DNA of 34,187 nucleotides, from assembly GCA_017459925.1 (NCBI GenBank), contig JAFUCC010000128.1:1-34187 (forward strand), given 5' to 3'. A program made the translations under genes and the position numbers. The stretch comes from Eggerthellaceae bacterium (GTDB lineage: Bacteria > Actinomycetota > Coriobacteriia > Coriobacteriales > Eggerthellaceae). Shown here piece by piece: positions 1 through 7,970 of the stretch. The stretch's first letter is position 1. Each line of letters begins with the position of its first letter. The notes under the pieces are model-generated. The model was not told where the DNA came from, ran no database searches, and worked only from the letters and a program-made list of their open reading frames with translations.

Positions 1-15
1 CCCCCATCGTCCCAC
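1..15. repeat. Family B repeat, edge fragment
   Basis: The first 15 bases (CCCCCATCGTCCCAC) match the right end of the family B repeat (CCCCCATTGTCCCAC at 23112-23126) with one difference. The rest of the copy would lie outside the window, so this is only a likely fragment. Confidence 0.4.
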
Positions 16-18
16 TGG

Positions 19-1149
19 CTAGCCTTCCCAGTCGGTCAGGCACGCATCGAGCGCGGACTCGATGGCGCCCCGATCCATGCCCTTGCCGATGAAGACGAGG
101 ATGGTCTGGCGGTCGCCGCACGTCGAATCCCAACGTGCCATGATGCCGGGATTCTCCTCGAGTACCTGCGTCTGCTCTTCCTCGGGAAGCGCGGCGACGA
201 AGGAGCCGTTGTCGATGAACGTCCGCTGCTGGCCAGCCTGCTCGAGCAAGAAGCACGTATCGGGCTGCTGGGCTATCCAGGTCATGCCCTTCGTGCGGAT
301 GATCGTGTCGGGCCAATGGGCGGCGAATTCGCCGAACGCATCGAGGTCGAACGGCTTGCGGCGCCCGTAGACGAATGTCGAGATGCCGTACTCGAGCAAT
401 TCGGGGTCGCCGTGGTCTTCGGGGTTCACCATGAGGTCGAGCCATGCAGCCGACTCGTACACGTCGTCGAAGTCGAAACGGCCCGTGTTGAGCAGCTCGC
501 TCAGCGGCACCTTGCCTTCCACAGCCTCCAGGATGACGGCGTCTTTCTGCAAGCTGCGCACGATGGCCTTCACCTCGGATAGCTCTTCGGGCGTGACAAG
601 GTCGGTTTTGTTCAAGATGACCGTCGTGCAGAATTCCAGCTGCTCGACGAGCAGGCTTTCCACGTCGTCCTCGTCCAAGTTCTCCGCAAGCAGGCTGCGC
701 CCGTTGTCGAACTCGTCGAGCATGCGCGCGCAGTCGACGACGGCGATGATGTTGTCAAGCGCGAGCGGTGCTTGGCCATCGGCGATGCGCTGGTCGCAGA
801 ACTCGGATATCGTGTAGGCGATCGGCATGGGCTCGCAGATGCCCGACGCCTCGATGATGATGTAATCGAAATCGCCCGAATCGGCTATGCCGGCGAGCTG
901 GTCGGCCAAGTCGTCGGACAGCGTGCAGCATATGCAGCCGTTGGTCAGCGGAATGACGTTCTCGACCTTCGTGGCGCCGCTTTCGCGAATGAGGTCGGCG
1001 TCGATGTTGACCGCGCCGATGTCGTTCACGATTACGGCAGCGCGCAGCCCCTCGTCGTTTCCGAGAATATGATTGAGGAGCGTCGTCTTGCCGGCACCCA
1101 GGTAGCCGGTTACAAGCGCGATCTTCACAGTGTTCTCTCTTTCGGGCAT
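19..1149 (-). CDS. COG0523 (CobW/ZNG1-type) G3E-family GTPase
   Basis: A 376-residue P-loop GTPase of the COG0523 family, cytoplasmic metallochaperones or metal-insertion factors (CobW, YeiR, ZNG1, nitrile hydratase activators). Walker A is GYLGAGKTT (residues 15-23). The family metal-binding CxCC motif is GCICC (71-75), a switch-like EASG lies at 100-103, and the base-recognition motif NKTD at 180-183. The C-terminal third fits the CobW_C domain. The start has GGAGG five bases upstream. It lies 33 bp downstream of the deformylase-like gene on the same strand, so the two are probably co-transcribed. Zn-dependent deformylases are common clients near COG0523 genes, so a metal-delivery role for the neighbour is possible but inferred. 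The exact metal cannot be read from sequence. Confidence 0.9.
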   Translation of the reverse strand: MPERENTVKIALVTGYLGAGKTTLLNHILGNDEGLRAAVIVNDIGAVNIDADLIRESGATKVENVIPLTNGCICCTLSDDLADQLAGIADSGDFDYIIIEASGICEPMPIAYTISEFCDQRIADGQAPLALDNIIAVVDCARMLDEFDNGRSLLAENLDEDDVESLLVEQLEFCTTVILNKTDLVTPEELSEVKAIVRSLQKDAVILEAVEGKVPLSELLNTGRFDFDDVYESAAWLDLMVNPEDHGDPELLEYGISTFVYGRRKPFDLDAFGEFAAHWPDTIIRTKGMTWIAQQPDTCFLLEQAGQQRTFIDNGSFVAALPEEEQTQVLEENPGIMARWDSTCGDRQTILVFIGKGMDRGAIESALDACLTDWEG

Positions 1150-1182
1150 GACGCCCTCCTGTTCTGCGGTTATCCGCCGATG

Positions 1183-1602
1183 TTACACGAGCTTGCCGTT
1201 GCAATGGTCGATCATGTGCTGCAGGATCTGCGCCGTCCAACCGCGGCATTCCTTCTTACGCGGAATGAGCGCGCCGTCGACGAGCTCCTGGTAATGGAAC
1301 GTGGCCTGGTCGAAACGCGTGACCTTCGACGTTTCCTCGCGCGTCAGGCAGCCTTCCTCCATGCGGACGGGACGCAGGGCGCGCTTCATCGTCGGGTTGA
1401 ACATGACGTGCATGCGGTCCTTGTCGTCCCTGTACGCGATGACCGCCTTCGCCACGCCGATTTGGTTGGCAGCCAGGCAGGCGCCGTCTTCGATCGACTC
1501 CAGCGTGTCCAGCAAGTCCTGAGCCAGCTCGGCATCGTCGGCAGTTGCCGCTTCGCACGGCGTCGACAGCAACGCCTCATCGGTTACGAGTTCCTTGATC
1601 AT
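1183..1602 (-). CDS. def: Peptide deformylase-like protein, catalytic Glu replaced by Met
   Basis: A 139-residue protein of the peptide deformylase fold. Motif I reads GACLAANQ (40-47 region) in place of GxGLAAxQ. Motif II reads EEGCLT and keeps the metal-ligand Cys (residue 85). Motif III reads QHMIDH (128-133), keeping both metal-ligand histidines (129, 133), but the catalytic Glu of HExxH is Met130. The family removes the formyl group from nascent N-terminal Met on the ribosome; with this substitution hydrolytic activity is doubtful. It is shorter than E. coli Def (169 aa), resembling the short paralogue class of Firmicutes and Actinobacteria. The start at 1602 is chosen because AAGGAG lies five bases upstream and homology begins there. 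An in-frame extension to 1992 runs antisense into the divergent gene and is rejected. A canonical Def is presumably encoded elsewhere. Confidence 0.8.
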   Translation of the reverse strand: MIKELVTDEALLSTPCEAATADDAELAQDLLDTLESIEDGACLAANQIGVAKAVIAYRDDKDRMHVMFNPTMKRALRPVRMEEGCLTREETSKVTRFDQATFHYQELVDGALIPRKKECRGWTAQILQHMIDHCNGKLV

Positions 1603-1674
1603 GAGCGCTCCTTCATCAAAACGATTCGCATATCGTACCACGATGCGGCGCCTCGTCTGCGCTACCCTTAGCAT

Positions 1675-3039
1675 ATGAGTTATCGAGACGACGAAAGACG
1701 ATGGAAGCGGCTGCAGGAGATGCTGCTTGCCGAAGCGAACGGGAAAGTCGTGCGCCCCGCCGTGTCGCAGCGCACGCTGTTCGGCATCCCCTCCACCGTC
1801 GAGCAGACCATCGAGCGAATCGTCGCAGAAGACGAGGAGGCGCGCAGGATGAAACGCGAAGCCAAAGCGCAATCCGAGCATATCGAACACCCACTCGAGC
1901 CCGTGTTCGACGAACGTTCGCGCGTGCTCGTGCTGGGAACCATGCCCTCTCCGAAGTCGCGCGAGGCCGGTTTCTACTACGGGCATCCGCAAAACCGGTT
2001 CTGGCGCGTGTTGGCCGAGCTGTTCGACGAGCCAGTTGCCACCACGAACGAGAGGCGCCGCGACCAGCTTCTACGCCACCACATCGCGCTCTGGGACGTG
2101 CTCGCCTCGTGTGATATCGAAGGCGCAAGCGATGCGAGCATCGCCGAAGCCGTGCCGAACGATTTTTCGCGCATCTTCGACGCAGCGCCTATCGAAGCCG
2201 TGTTCTGCACCGGCGCAAAGGCGGCCGAACTATACACGCGGCACTGCGAAGCGGCAATCGGCATGCCGTGCACGAAGCTCCCGTCGACAAGCCCCGCGAA
2301 CGCAACCGTCAAGCTCGACGAGCTCGTCGAGGCATACGGCTGCATCCTTCCCCACCTGCGCTCGTTCGAACCCCCTGCGAAAGACATCGCCGACGTGGTG
2401 GCGCTCGAGCAGACGATAGACGCTTCGGGCACGTCGCTTGCAGAGCTCATGGACCGCGCCGGCCTCGCCATCGCGCATCGCGTTCACAAGGCGCGTCCGC
2501 AAGCGCGCGTCGCTATCCTCTGCGGCAATGGCAATAACGGCGGTGACGGCTGGGTGGCAGCACGCGAACTAGCGGCACGCGGCCATGAGGTAACGCTCGT
2601 CACGGCGCGTATGCCCGAGGAGCTGAAGGCCCAGCCGGCACACGATGCCGCGATGGCCGCATCGCCCTCGCTGGAAGAGCACGGGGTAGAAATACTGTTA
2701 ACACCCGATGCGAAGAAGCTGGAAGACGCCCTTGCGCACTGTAACGTCATCATCGACGCCTTACTTGGCACGGGATTCGCGGGGCAAACAGTCAAAGCGC
2801 CGTTCGACGAGTGGATAGAGGCGTCGAACCGCCGCCGCGAAACCGGCGCTTTCGTCGTTTCCGCAGACACCCCCAGCGGCCTCAACGCCCAAACCGGAAC
2901 CGCGAGCACGCCCTGCATCGAAGCTGACGAGACCGTCACCATGATAGTTCCCAAGACGGGCCTCGGCGTCGCCGGCGCACGCGAATACTGCGGCTCCATC
3001 CACGTAGCACCATTGTTCTACGTGGAATCACTCCTTTAG
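1675..3039 (+). CDS. Hypoxanthine-DNA glycosylase fused to NAD(P)HX epimerase (NnrE/YjeF_N)
   Basis: One 454-residue ORF joins two unrelated repair enzymes. Residues 1-75 are a charged extension of unknown role. Residues 82-230 match the DNA-deoxyinosine (family 6, HDG) branch of the uracil-DNA glycosylase superfamily: motif I GTMPSPKS (88-95), HPQNRFW (104-110) with the expected catalytic Asn107, and motif II LPSTSPANA (202-210). Residues 238-454 are a full-length YjeF_N domain, which epimerises damaged R-NAD(P)HX: LMDRAG (258-263), GNGNNGGDG (284-292), DALLGTG (361-367) and DTPSGL (398-403). The frame is open throughout, so this is a true fusion as sequenced. There is no clear ribosome binding site at 1675, so initiation could be leaderless or from another start. 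It is divergent from the deformylase gene and followed 55 bp later by ddh. Confidence 0.85.
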   Translation: MSYRDDERRWKRLQEMLLAEANGKVVRPAVSQRTLFGIPSTVEQTIERIVAEDEEARRMKREAKAQSEHIEHPLEPVFDERSRVLVLGTMPSPKSREAGFYYGHPQNRFWRVLAELFDEPVATTNERRRDQLLRHHIALWDVLASCDIEGASDASIAEAVPNDFSRIFDAAPIEAVFCTGAKAAELYTRHCEAAIGMPCTKLPSTSPANATVKLDELVEAYGCILPHLRSFEPPAKDIADVVALEQTIDASGTSLAELMDRAGLAIAHRVHKARPQARVAILCGNGNNGGDGWVAARELAARGHEVTLVTARMPEELKAQPAHDAAMAASPSLEEHGVEILLTPDAKKLEDALAHCNVIIDALLGTGFAGQTVKAPFDEWIEASNRRRETGAFVVSADTPSGLNAQTGTASTPCIEADETVTMIVPKTGLGVAGAREYCGSIHVAPLFYVESLL

Positions 3040-3047
3040 CATTTGGG

Positions 3048-3053
3048 TATAAT
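3048..3053 (+). promoter_or_regulatory. Candidate -10 element of ddh
   Basis: A perfect TATAAT lies 41 bases upstream of the ddh start, in the gap after the glycosylase-epimerase gene. No good -35 hexamer is visible at 16-18 bp, so it is only a candidate. Confidence 0.4.
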
Positions 3054-3094
3054 TCTCGCGAACGATAAGTCAGGCAACGAGCGAAAGGCGACAC

Positions 3095-4078
3095 ATGAGC
3101 AAGGTGCGATTGGGAATCTTGGGATACGGCAACCTCGGCAAGGGCGTTGAGCTGGCCGTACGGCAAAACGACGACATCGAATTGACGGCCGTGTACTCGA
3201 GGCGCGATCCTTCAACCGTCGCCATCGCCACCGAGGGCGTGGAAGTGAAGCCCGCCGAGGCGCTCGAAAGCGGCGAAGAGCCCATCGACGTGCTCATCTT
3301 ATGCGGCGGCAGCGCAACCGACCTGCCCAAGCAAACCCCGCATTACGCCAAGCTGTACAACGTGGTTGACAGCTTCGACACCCACGCCCGCATTCCCGAG
3401 CACTTCGCGGCCGTCGACACCGCTGCCAAGGACGGCGGCAGCACGGCGCTCATCTCCTGCGGCTGGGACCCGGGCCTGTTCTCGTTGAACCGCCTCATGG
3501 GCAACTGCATCCTGCCTGACGGCGCCGACTACACGTTCTGGGGCAAGGGCATCAGCCAGGGCCATTCCGACGCCATCCGCCGCGTCGAGGGCGTGGCCGA
3601 CGCCAAGCAGTACACCATTCCCGTCGAAGAGGCGCTCGAGGAAGTGCGCTCGGGCTCGAACCCCGAGCTGACCACGCGCCAGAAGCACACGCGCGAATGC
3701 TTCGTCGTCCTTGAAGAGGGCGCCGATGCGGCACGCGTTGCCGAGGAGATCGTCTCGATGCCGAACTATTTCGACGAGTACGACACCACCGTGAACTTCA
3801 TCTCGCAAGAAGAACTCGACCGCGACCATGCCGCCATGCCCCACGGAGGCTTCGTGCTTCGCAGCGGGCAAAGCGCAAGCGGCAAGAAGATGCTCGTCGA
3901 ATACTCGCTGAAGCTCGACTCGAACCCCGAGTTCACCGCCTGCGTGCTCGTCGCGTTCGCCCGCGCGGTCGCCCGCTTCAGCAACGAGGGCAAAACCGGC
4001 GCCCTCACCGTGTTCGACGTCCCCCCTGCGTACCTGTCGCCCCTCGACGGCGCCGAGCTGCGCGCGCATATGCTGTAA
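3095..4078 (+). CDS. ddh: meso-Diaminopimelate D-dehydrogenase
   Basis: A 327-residue NADPH-dependent enzyme that aminates L-2-amino-6-oxopimelate to meso-diaminopimelate in one step, supplying lysine and the peptidoglycan cross-link residue. The N-terminal Rossmann motif is GYGNLGKG (10-17). The family signatures CGWDPG and ISQGHSDAIRR, which line the substrate pocket, are both intact, and the length equals characterised Ddh proteins. The ribosome site GAAAGG lies six bases before the ATG. It is followed after 11 bases by rsmJ, so these two are likely co-transcribed. The presence of ddh implies the short dehydrogenase route to DAP, known from some Actinobacteria, Bacteroidetes and Clostridia. 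Confidence 0.96.
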   Translation: MSKVRLGILGYGNLGKGVELAVRQNDDIELTAVYSRRDPSTVAIATEGVEVKPAEALESGEEPIDVLILCGGSATDLPKQTPHYAKLYNVVDSFDTHARIPEHFAAVDTAAKDGGSTALISCGWDPGLFSLNRLMGNCILPDGADYTFWGKGISQGHSDAIRRVEGVADAKQYTIPVEEALEEVRSGSNPELTTRQKHTRECFVVLEEGADAARVAEEIVSMPNYFDEYDTTVNFISQEELDRDHAAMPHGGFVLRSGQSASGKKMLVEYSLKLDSNPEFTACVLVAFARAVARFSNEGKTGALTVFDVPPAYLSPLDGAELRAHML

Positions 4079-4089
4079 ACCGCACGAGG

Positions 4090-4791
4090 GTGGGCAACGA
4101 GGCAATCGACATAGCGCGCTTGGAAGAAATCGCGGAGCAAGAAGCCCGGATAGCCGGGCTTCTTCTCGTTCGCGACGAGGGCGGGCTTTCGCTTTCCGAT
4201 GGCGACATGAGCATACGCGGTGACTTCACGCGGATGATCCCGCGTCTTAAGCCCGCAAACCTGAGCCGCGAGCTGTTAGCGAAGGCGGCGAGGGTGAAAG
4301 GCTGCGAAAAGCCTGTCGCATTCGACGCCACCGCCGGCCTCGGGGAAGACTCGCTTTTGCTCGCGGCTGCAGGGTTCACGGTTTTCCTGCACGAACGCAA
4401 CCCGGTCATCGCAGCGTTGCTGAACGACGCTCTCGAACGCGCCGCCCTCGAACGCGCACTTGCCGACGCGACCGCGCGCATGCACCTTGTAGTCGGCGAC
4501 AGCGTGCAAGCCTTGCGCGAATGCACGCACCACCCCGATGTCGTTTTGCTCGACCCCATGTTTCCCGGCAGGACCAAGAGCGCGGCCGTGAAGAAGAAGC
4601 TGCAGCTACTTCAGCGGCTCGAACACCCGTGCGAAGACGAGCAAGCGCTCCTCGACGCTGCCTTTGCCGCCCATCCGCGCAAAATCGTCGTCAAGCGACC
4701 GCAAAAAGGCCCGTACTTGGCAGGCCGCAAACCCGATTACTCCCTCGAGGGGAAGGCGATTCGCTTCGATTGCTACGCGCTTCCCCGCTAA
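4090..4791 (+). CDS. rsmJ: 16S rRNA (guanine-N2) methyltransferase RsmJ
   Basis: A 233-residue class I SAM-dependent methyltransferase. RsmJ methylates G1516 of 16S rRNA (E. coli numbering) in the small subunit. The order of motifs matches E. coli RsmJ: FDATAGLGED (78-87) for SAM binding, HERNPVIAALL (101-111), LDPMFP (154-159) and VVKRP (200-204). The start is a GTG 11 bases after the ddh stop. AGG sits directly next to it, so the ribosome site is poor and translation may depend on coupling with ddh. A later ATG at 4207 would remove part of the conserved N-terminal region and is less likely. A family B inverted repeat begins at its stop codon. Confidence 0.88.
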   Translation: MGNEAIDIARLEEIAEQEARIAGLLLVRDEGGLSLSDGDMSIRGDFTRMIPRLKPANLSRELLAKAARVKGCEKPVAFDATAGLGEDSLLLAAAGFTVFLHERNPVIAALLNDALERAALERALADATARMHLVVGDSVQALRECTHHPDVVLLDPMFPGRTKSAAVKKKLQLLQRLEHPCEDEQALLDAAFAAHPRKIVVKRPQKGPYLAGRKPDYSLEGKAIRFDCYALPR

Positions 4792-4862
4792 GTGGGACAT
4801 TGGGGGCAGGGCGAGGTGTCCCACTTTTATGTGGGACACCTCGCCCTGCCCCCAATGACCCA
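4792..4862. repeat. Family B REPIN-like inverted repeat
   Basis: Two inverted arms, 4792-4824 and 4831-4862, separated by TTTTAT, pair with one mismatch over about 32 bp. Each arm carries GGGACA...GGGGGCAGGG or its complement. The same unit recurs at 15684, 23095, 25079 and 25706. The element sits between the rsmJ stop and the glmM promoter and would form a very strong hairpin; with no U-tract after the outer stem it is not a classic terminator. Confidence 0.9.
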
Positions 4863-4943
4863 ACAACCACGATACGTTGTACGCACGCGCAGGAACAAGC
4901 ACCCCTAGTTGTGGTCGATGTAATGAAAAACGGGCATTTAATA

Positions 4944-4972
4944 TTGTGGAAACACGAGCATGTAAGTAAAAT
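4944..4972 (+). promoter_or_regulatory. Candidate promoter of glmM
   Basis: TTGTGG (4944-4949), a 17-bp spacer and TAAAAT (4967-4972), in an AT-rich patch about 60 bp before the glmM start. The -10 matches consensus at five of six positions, the -35 at three of six. Confidence 0.5.
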
Positions 4973-5034
4973 TTTATTGTTTGTCTAGATGTAGAAACTT
5001 CGGCATGCACCGAACGACAACTGAAAGGCTCTCT

Positions 5035-6375
5035 ATGGCACGCATGTTTGGAACCGACGGCGTCCGCGGCGTCGCGAACATCGATCTCACCTGTCCCCTC
5101 GCCTTCCGACTCGGCCAAGCGGCCGTGCGCTTCCAGGGCCCGCGCATCATCGTGGGCAAGGACACGCGCCTGTCCGGCGACATGCTCGAAGCGGCTGTCT
5201 GCGCCGGCATCACCAGCATGGGCGGCACCGCGCTCGTGGCGGGCATCATCCCCACGCCGGCCATCGCGCTTCTCGCAAAGCAGCTCGAATGCGACGGCGG
5301 CATCGTCATCAGCGCAAGCCACAACCCGCCCGAGTACAACGGCATCAAGCTGTTCGACGGCAAGGGCTTCAAGCTCCCCGACGAGGTCGAGGACAAGATT
5401 CAGGCCGCCATCGAATCCGGCACCATGGACGAAGACCGTCCTGCTGGCGACGCGGTGGGAACCATCGTCGAAGTGCCCGACGCGGTCGAGCGCTACGTGG
5501 CGCACGCCGTGAGCTCCATCACATCCCAGGGCGTCGATTTCGACGGCATGAAAGTCGCACTCGACTGCGGCCACGGTGCCAGCAGCGTTTCGAGCGGCGA
5601 CGCTCTCAGCCAGCTCAAGGCCGAGCTCCACGTCATGAACGACGACTTCACGGGACTCGACATCAACGTGCAGTGCGGCTCGACCAACCTCGAGCCCCTC
5701 AAGGGTTTCGTCGCCGAAATCGGCGCCGATGCCGGCATCGCGCATGACGGCGACGCAGACCGCGTCATGCTCGTCGATTCCCAAGGCAACGAGATCGACG
5801 GCGACATGATGGAAGCCGTCTTGGCCATCGACATGAAGCAGCGCGGATGCCTGCCCCACGACACGGTCGTCTCGACGGTCATGTGCAATTTGGGGTTCGT
5901 TCGCTGCATGGAAGAGCGCGGCATCACGGTCGTTCAGACCAAGGTCGGCGACCGCTACGTTCTCGAGGAAATGCTGGCAAAGGGCTACGCCATCGGCGGC
6001 GAGCAGAGCGGCCACCTCATCCTGCTCGACCACAACTCCACCGGCGACGGCCTCATGACCGCCGTGCAGTTCCTCGCGGCTACGCGTCGACTCGGCATGA
6101 GCATCGACGAAGCGGCGCACGTGTTCACGCGCTACCCGCAAGAGCTCATCAACGTGCGCGTGTCCGACAAGGAAGCCGTGAAGACCAACGACGCCGTGCA
6201 AGCCGCCGTGAAGGCCGCTGAAGACGCCATGGGAAGCACGGGCCGCGTGCTGCTGCGCCCGAGCGGAACCGAGCCGCTGGTACGCGTCATGGTGGAAGCC
6301 GCCAGCGACGAGGACGCCAAGCGCCATTGCCGCGAAATCGCCGATGTCGTCATCGCAGAACTCGGCATCGACTAG
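5035..6375 (+). CDS. glmM: Phosphoglucosamine mutase
   Basis: A 446-residue alpha-D-phosphohexomutase that converts glucosamine-6-phosphate to glucosamine-1-phosphate for UDP-GlcNAc synthesis. It opens with the family N-terminus MARMFGTDGVRG. The phosphoserine loop is ISASHNPPEYNG with catalytic Ser95. The Mg-binding loop is DGDADR, the sugar loop GGEQSGH and the C-terminal phosphate-binding loop RPSGTEPLVR. The start at 5035 is fixed by homology and by AAAGG six bases upstream; an upstream in-frame start at 4981 lacks both. A terminator follows the stop. It lies next to nagB and a GlmU-like acyltransferase, consistent with an amino-sugar gene cluster. Confidence 0.97.
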   Translation: MARMFGTDGVRGVANIDLTCPLAFRLGQAAVRFQGPRIIVGKDTRLSGDMLEAAVCAGITSMGGTALVAGIIPTPAIALLAKQLECDGGIVISASHNPPEYNGIKLFDGKGFKLPDEVEDKIQAAIESGTMDEDRPAGDAVGTIVEVPDAVERYVAHAVSSITSQGVDFDGMKVALDCGHGASSVSSGDALSQLKAELHVMNDDFTGLDINVQCGSTNLEPLKGFVAEIGADAGIAHDGDADRVMLVDSQGNEIDGDMMEAVLAIDMKQRGCLPHDTVVSTVMCNLGFVRCMEERGITVVQTKVGDRYVLEEMLAKGYAIGGEQSGHLILLDHNSTGDGLMTAVQFLAATRRLGMSIDEAAHVFTRYPQELINVRVSDKEAVKTNDAVQAAVKAAEDAMGSTGRVLLRPSGTEPLVRVMVEAASDEDAKRHCREIADVVIAELGID

Positions 6376-6381
6376 TCATTG

Positions 6382-6410
6382 AAGCCGCCGACGCGAACCG
6401 GCGGCTTTTT
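6382..6410 (+). terminator. Rho-independent terminator of glmM
   Basis: AAGCCGCCG (6382-6390), an 8-base loop, CGGCGGCTT (6399-6407), ending in a run of five T (6406-6410). It lies just after the glmM stop and 29 bases before nagB. Confidence 0.88.
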
Positions 6411-6439
6411 AAATGTTGGAACTGAACAGAAGGAGAATC

Positions 6440-7165
6440 ATGAAGGTCATCATCGATACGCCGGAGGGAATCGCCAAGCAGGCTGCGGCCATGTACAAGG
6501 AGATTCTCGACGCCAAGCCCAACGCCGTGCTCGGATTCGCGACGGGTTCCACCCCGCTCGACCTGTACGGCGAGCTCATCAAGGAGTACGAAGCCGGCAA
6601 CATCAGCTTCAAGGACGTCACGACGTTCAACCTCGACGAGTACGTCGGCCTCGAGCCCACCCATGACCAGAGCTACCGCTACTTCATGGACACCAACCTG
6701 TTCAACCACATCGACGTCGACCCGGCAAACACGCACGTGCCGAGCGGCCTCGATACGAGCGACGAGGCTCTTGCCGCCTACGACGCCGCCATCGAAGCGG
6801 CTGGTGGCGAGGATCTGCACATTCTGGGCATTGGCGTGAACGGCCACATCGCGTTCAACAAGCCGGGCGACCCCATCGACACCATGACCCATGTTGTCGA
6901 GCTGACCCAGAACACCCGCGAAGTCAACGCCCGTTTCTTCGACAGCATCGACGACGTGCCCACCCACGCCGTGACCATGGGCATCAAGAGCATCATGCAC
7001 GCCCGCAAGATCATCCTCATCGCCCTGGGAGAGGCCAAGGCCGACGCCATCAAGGCCGCAGTCGAAGGCCCGGTCGACCCGAACTGCCCCGCGAGCGTCC
7101 TGCAGCTGCATCCCGACGTCACCTTCTTCTGCGACGAGGGCGCCGCTTCCAAGCTGTCGCTGTAG
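6440..7165 (+). CDS. nagB: Glucosamine-6-phosphate deaminase
   Basis: A 241-residue cytoplasmic enzyme that converts glucosamine-6-phosphate to fructose-6-phosphate and ammonia, linking amino-sugar breakdown to glycolysis. The phosphate-binding motif GFATGSTP lies near residue 35, FNLDEY near 70 and the active-site loop GIGVNGHIAFN near 135, all as in short bacterial NagB. The start at 6440 has AAGGAG four bases upstream; an earlier in-frame ATG at 6413 lies in the glmM terminator tail and is rejected. It works on the same substrate as GlmM in the opposite metabolic direction. A family C inverted repeat starts six bases after its stop. Confidence 0.96.
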   Translation: MKVIIDTPEGIAKQAAAMYKEILDAKPNAVLGFATGSTPLDLYGELIKEYEAGNISFKDVTTFNLDEYVGLEPTHDQSYRYFMDTNLFNHIDVDPANTHVPSGLDTSDEALAAYDAAIEAAGGEDLHILGIGVNGHIAFNKPGDPIDTMTHVVELTQNTREVNARFFDSIDDVPTHAVTMGIKSIMHARKIILIALGEAKADAIKAAVEGPVDPNCPASVLQLHPDVTFFCDEGAASKLSL

Positions 7166-7170
7166 CCCTG

Positions 7171-7269
7171 AATGAGTAGCAGGACGTTCCTGCTTCTCAT
7201 TTTCGCTGGGCACCCCTATTCCGGTCTCGCTTACTGGAAATGAGTAGCAGGAACGTCCTGCTACTCATT
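7171..7269. repeat. Family C REPIN-like inverted repeat
   Basis: Two 31-bp arms, 7171-7201 and 7239-7269, are inverted copies of each other with one mismatch. Each arm is itself nearly palindromic around GGACGTTCC. They are separated by 37 bp of unrelated sequence. The element ends three bases before the ribosome site of the next gene. No second copy is seen in the window. Confidence 0.9.
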
Positions 7270-7284
7270 CGAAAGGATTTAAAC

Positions 7285-7959
7285 ATGACCATGAAGATTA
7301 AAATCGCCGATTTGTACGACCTATCGCACACCATCGCCGCACCGCTGCTCGAGCAATTCGAGTATCCGTGGGAAGCGCTCGCGCATATCAAGGAGTACAT
7401 CCTCGAGCTCGGTCCCACGTTGCCGGCCGACGAGTTCGACAACCCCGCAGACGGCGTGTGGATCGCCAAAGACGCCAAGATCTTCGACAGCGCCTACATT
7501 GGAAGTCCGCTCATCATCGACCACGAAGCCGAAGTGCGCCATTGCGCGTTTTTGCGCTGTCCCGCCATCGTGGGCAAGAACGCCGTTGTCGGTAACTCTA
7601 CGGAGCTCAAGAACGTCATCTTGTTCGACAAGGTGCAGGTCCCGCACTACAACTACGTCGGCGATTCCATCCTCGGCTACTGCTCGCATACCGGCGCCGG
7701 CGCCATCACCTCGAACCTGAAGAGCGATAAGTCGCTCGTCAGCGTGAAGGACTTCGCCACCGGCGAGGTCGTGGAGACGGGCATCAAGAAGTTCGGCGCC
7801 ATGCTGGGCGACCACGTGGAAGTCGGCTGCAACACGGTCATGAACCCCGGCACCATCATCGGCAGCAATTCCAACGTGTACCCGCTTTCGCGCGTGCGCG
7901 GCTACGTGCCCGCAAACCACATCTTCAAGGATCCGGGCAACGTCGTCGAAAAGTATTAG
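7285..7959 (+). CDS. Left-handed beta-helix acyltransferase, GlmU C-terminal-domain-like
   Basis: A 224-residue protein with hexapeptide-repeat character from about residue 55 to 200. The stretch KVQVPHYNYVGDS (117-128) followed by HTGAGAITSN (135-144) parallels the acetyltransferase active site of GlmU; His121 and Asn144 align with GlmU His363 and Asn386. No nucleotidyltransferase (LxxGxGTR) domain is present, so it is a stand-alone acyltransferase-like protein, often labelled UDP-GlcNAc pyrophosphorylase in databases. Lying after glmM, it may acetylate glucosamine-1-phosphate; this is inferred. The start at 7285 has AAAGGA seven bases upstream. The first 50 residues are helical and of unknown role. 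Confidence 0.85.
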   Translation: MTMKIKIADLYDLSHTIAAPLLEQFEYPWEALAHIKEYILELGPTLPADEFDNPADGVWIAKDAKIFDSAYIGSPLIIDHEAEVRHCAFLRCPAIVGKNAVVGNSTELKNVILFDKVQVPHYNYVGDSILGYCSHTGAGAITSNLKSDKSLVSVKDFATGEVVETGIKKFGAMLGDHVEVGCNTVMNPGTIIGSNSNVYPLSRVRGYVPANHIFKDPGNVVEKY

Positions 7960-7970
7960 CCAACTTCGCT

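Noticed and set aside
4923..4988. 21-residue ORF (MKNGHLILWK...) before glmM
   Set aside because: No ribosome site, and it overlaps the candidate glmM promoter.
4606..6327. 573-residue minus-strand ORF opposite rsmJ and glmM
   Set aside because: It runs antisense through two well-identified genes and the repeat between them, with His/Ala/Val-rich shadow composition.
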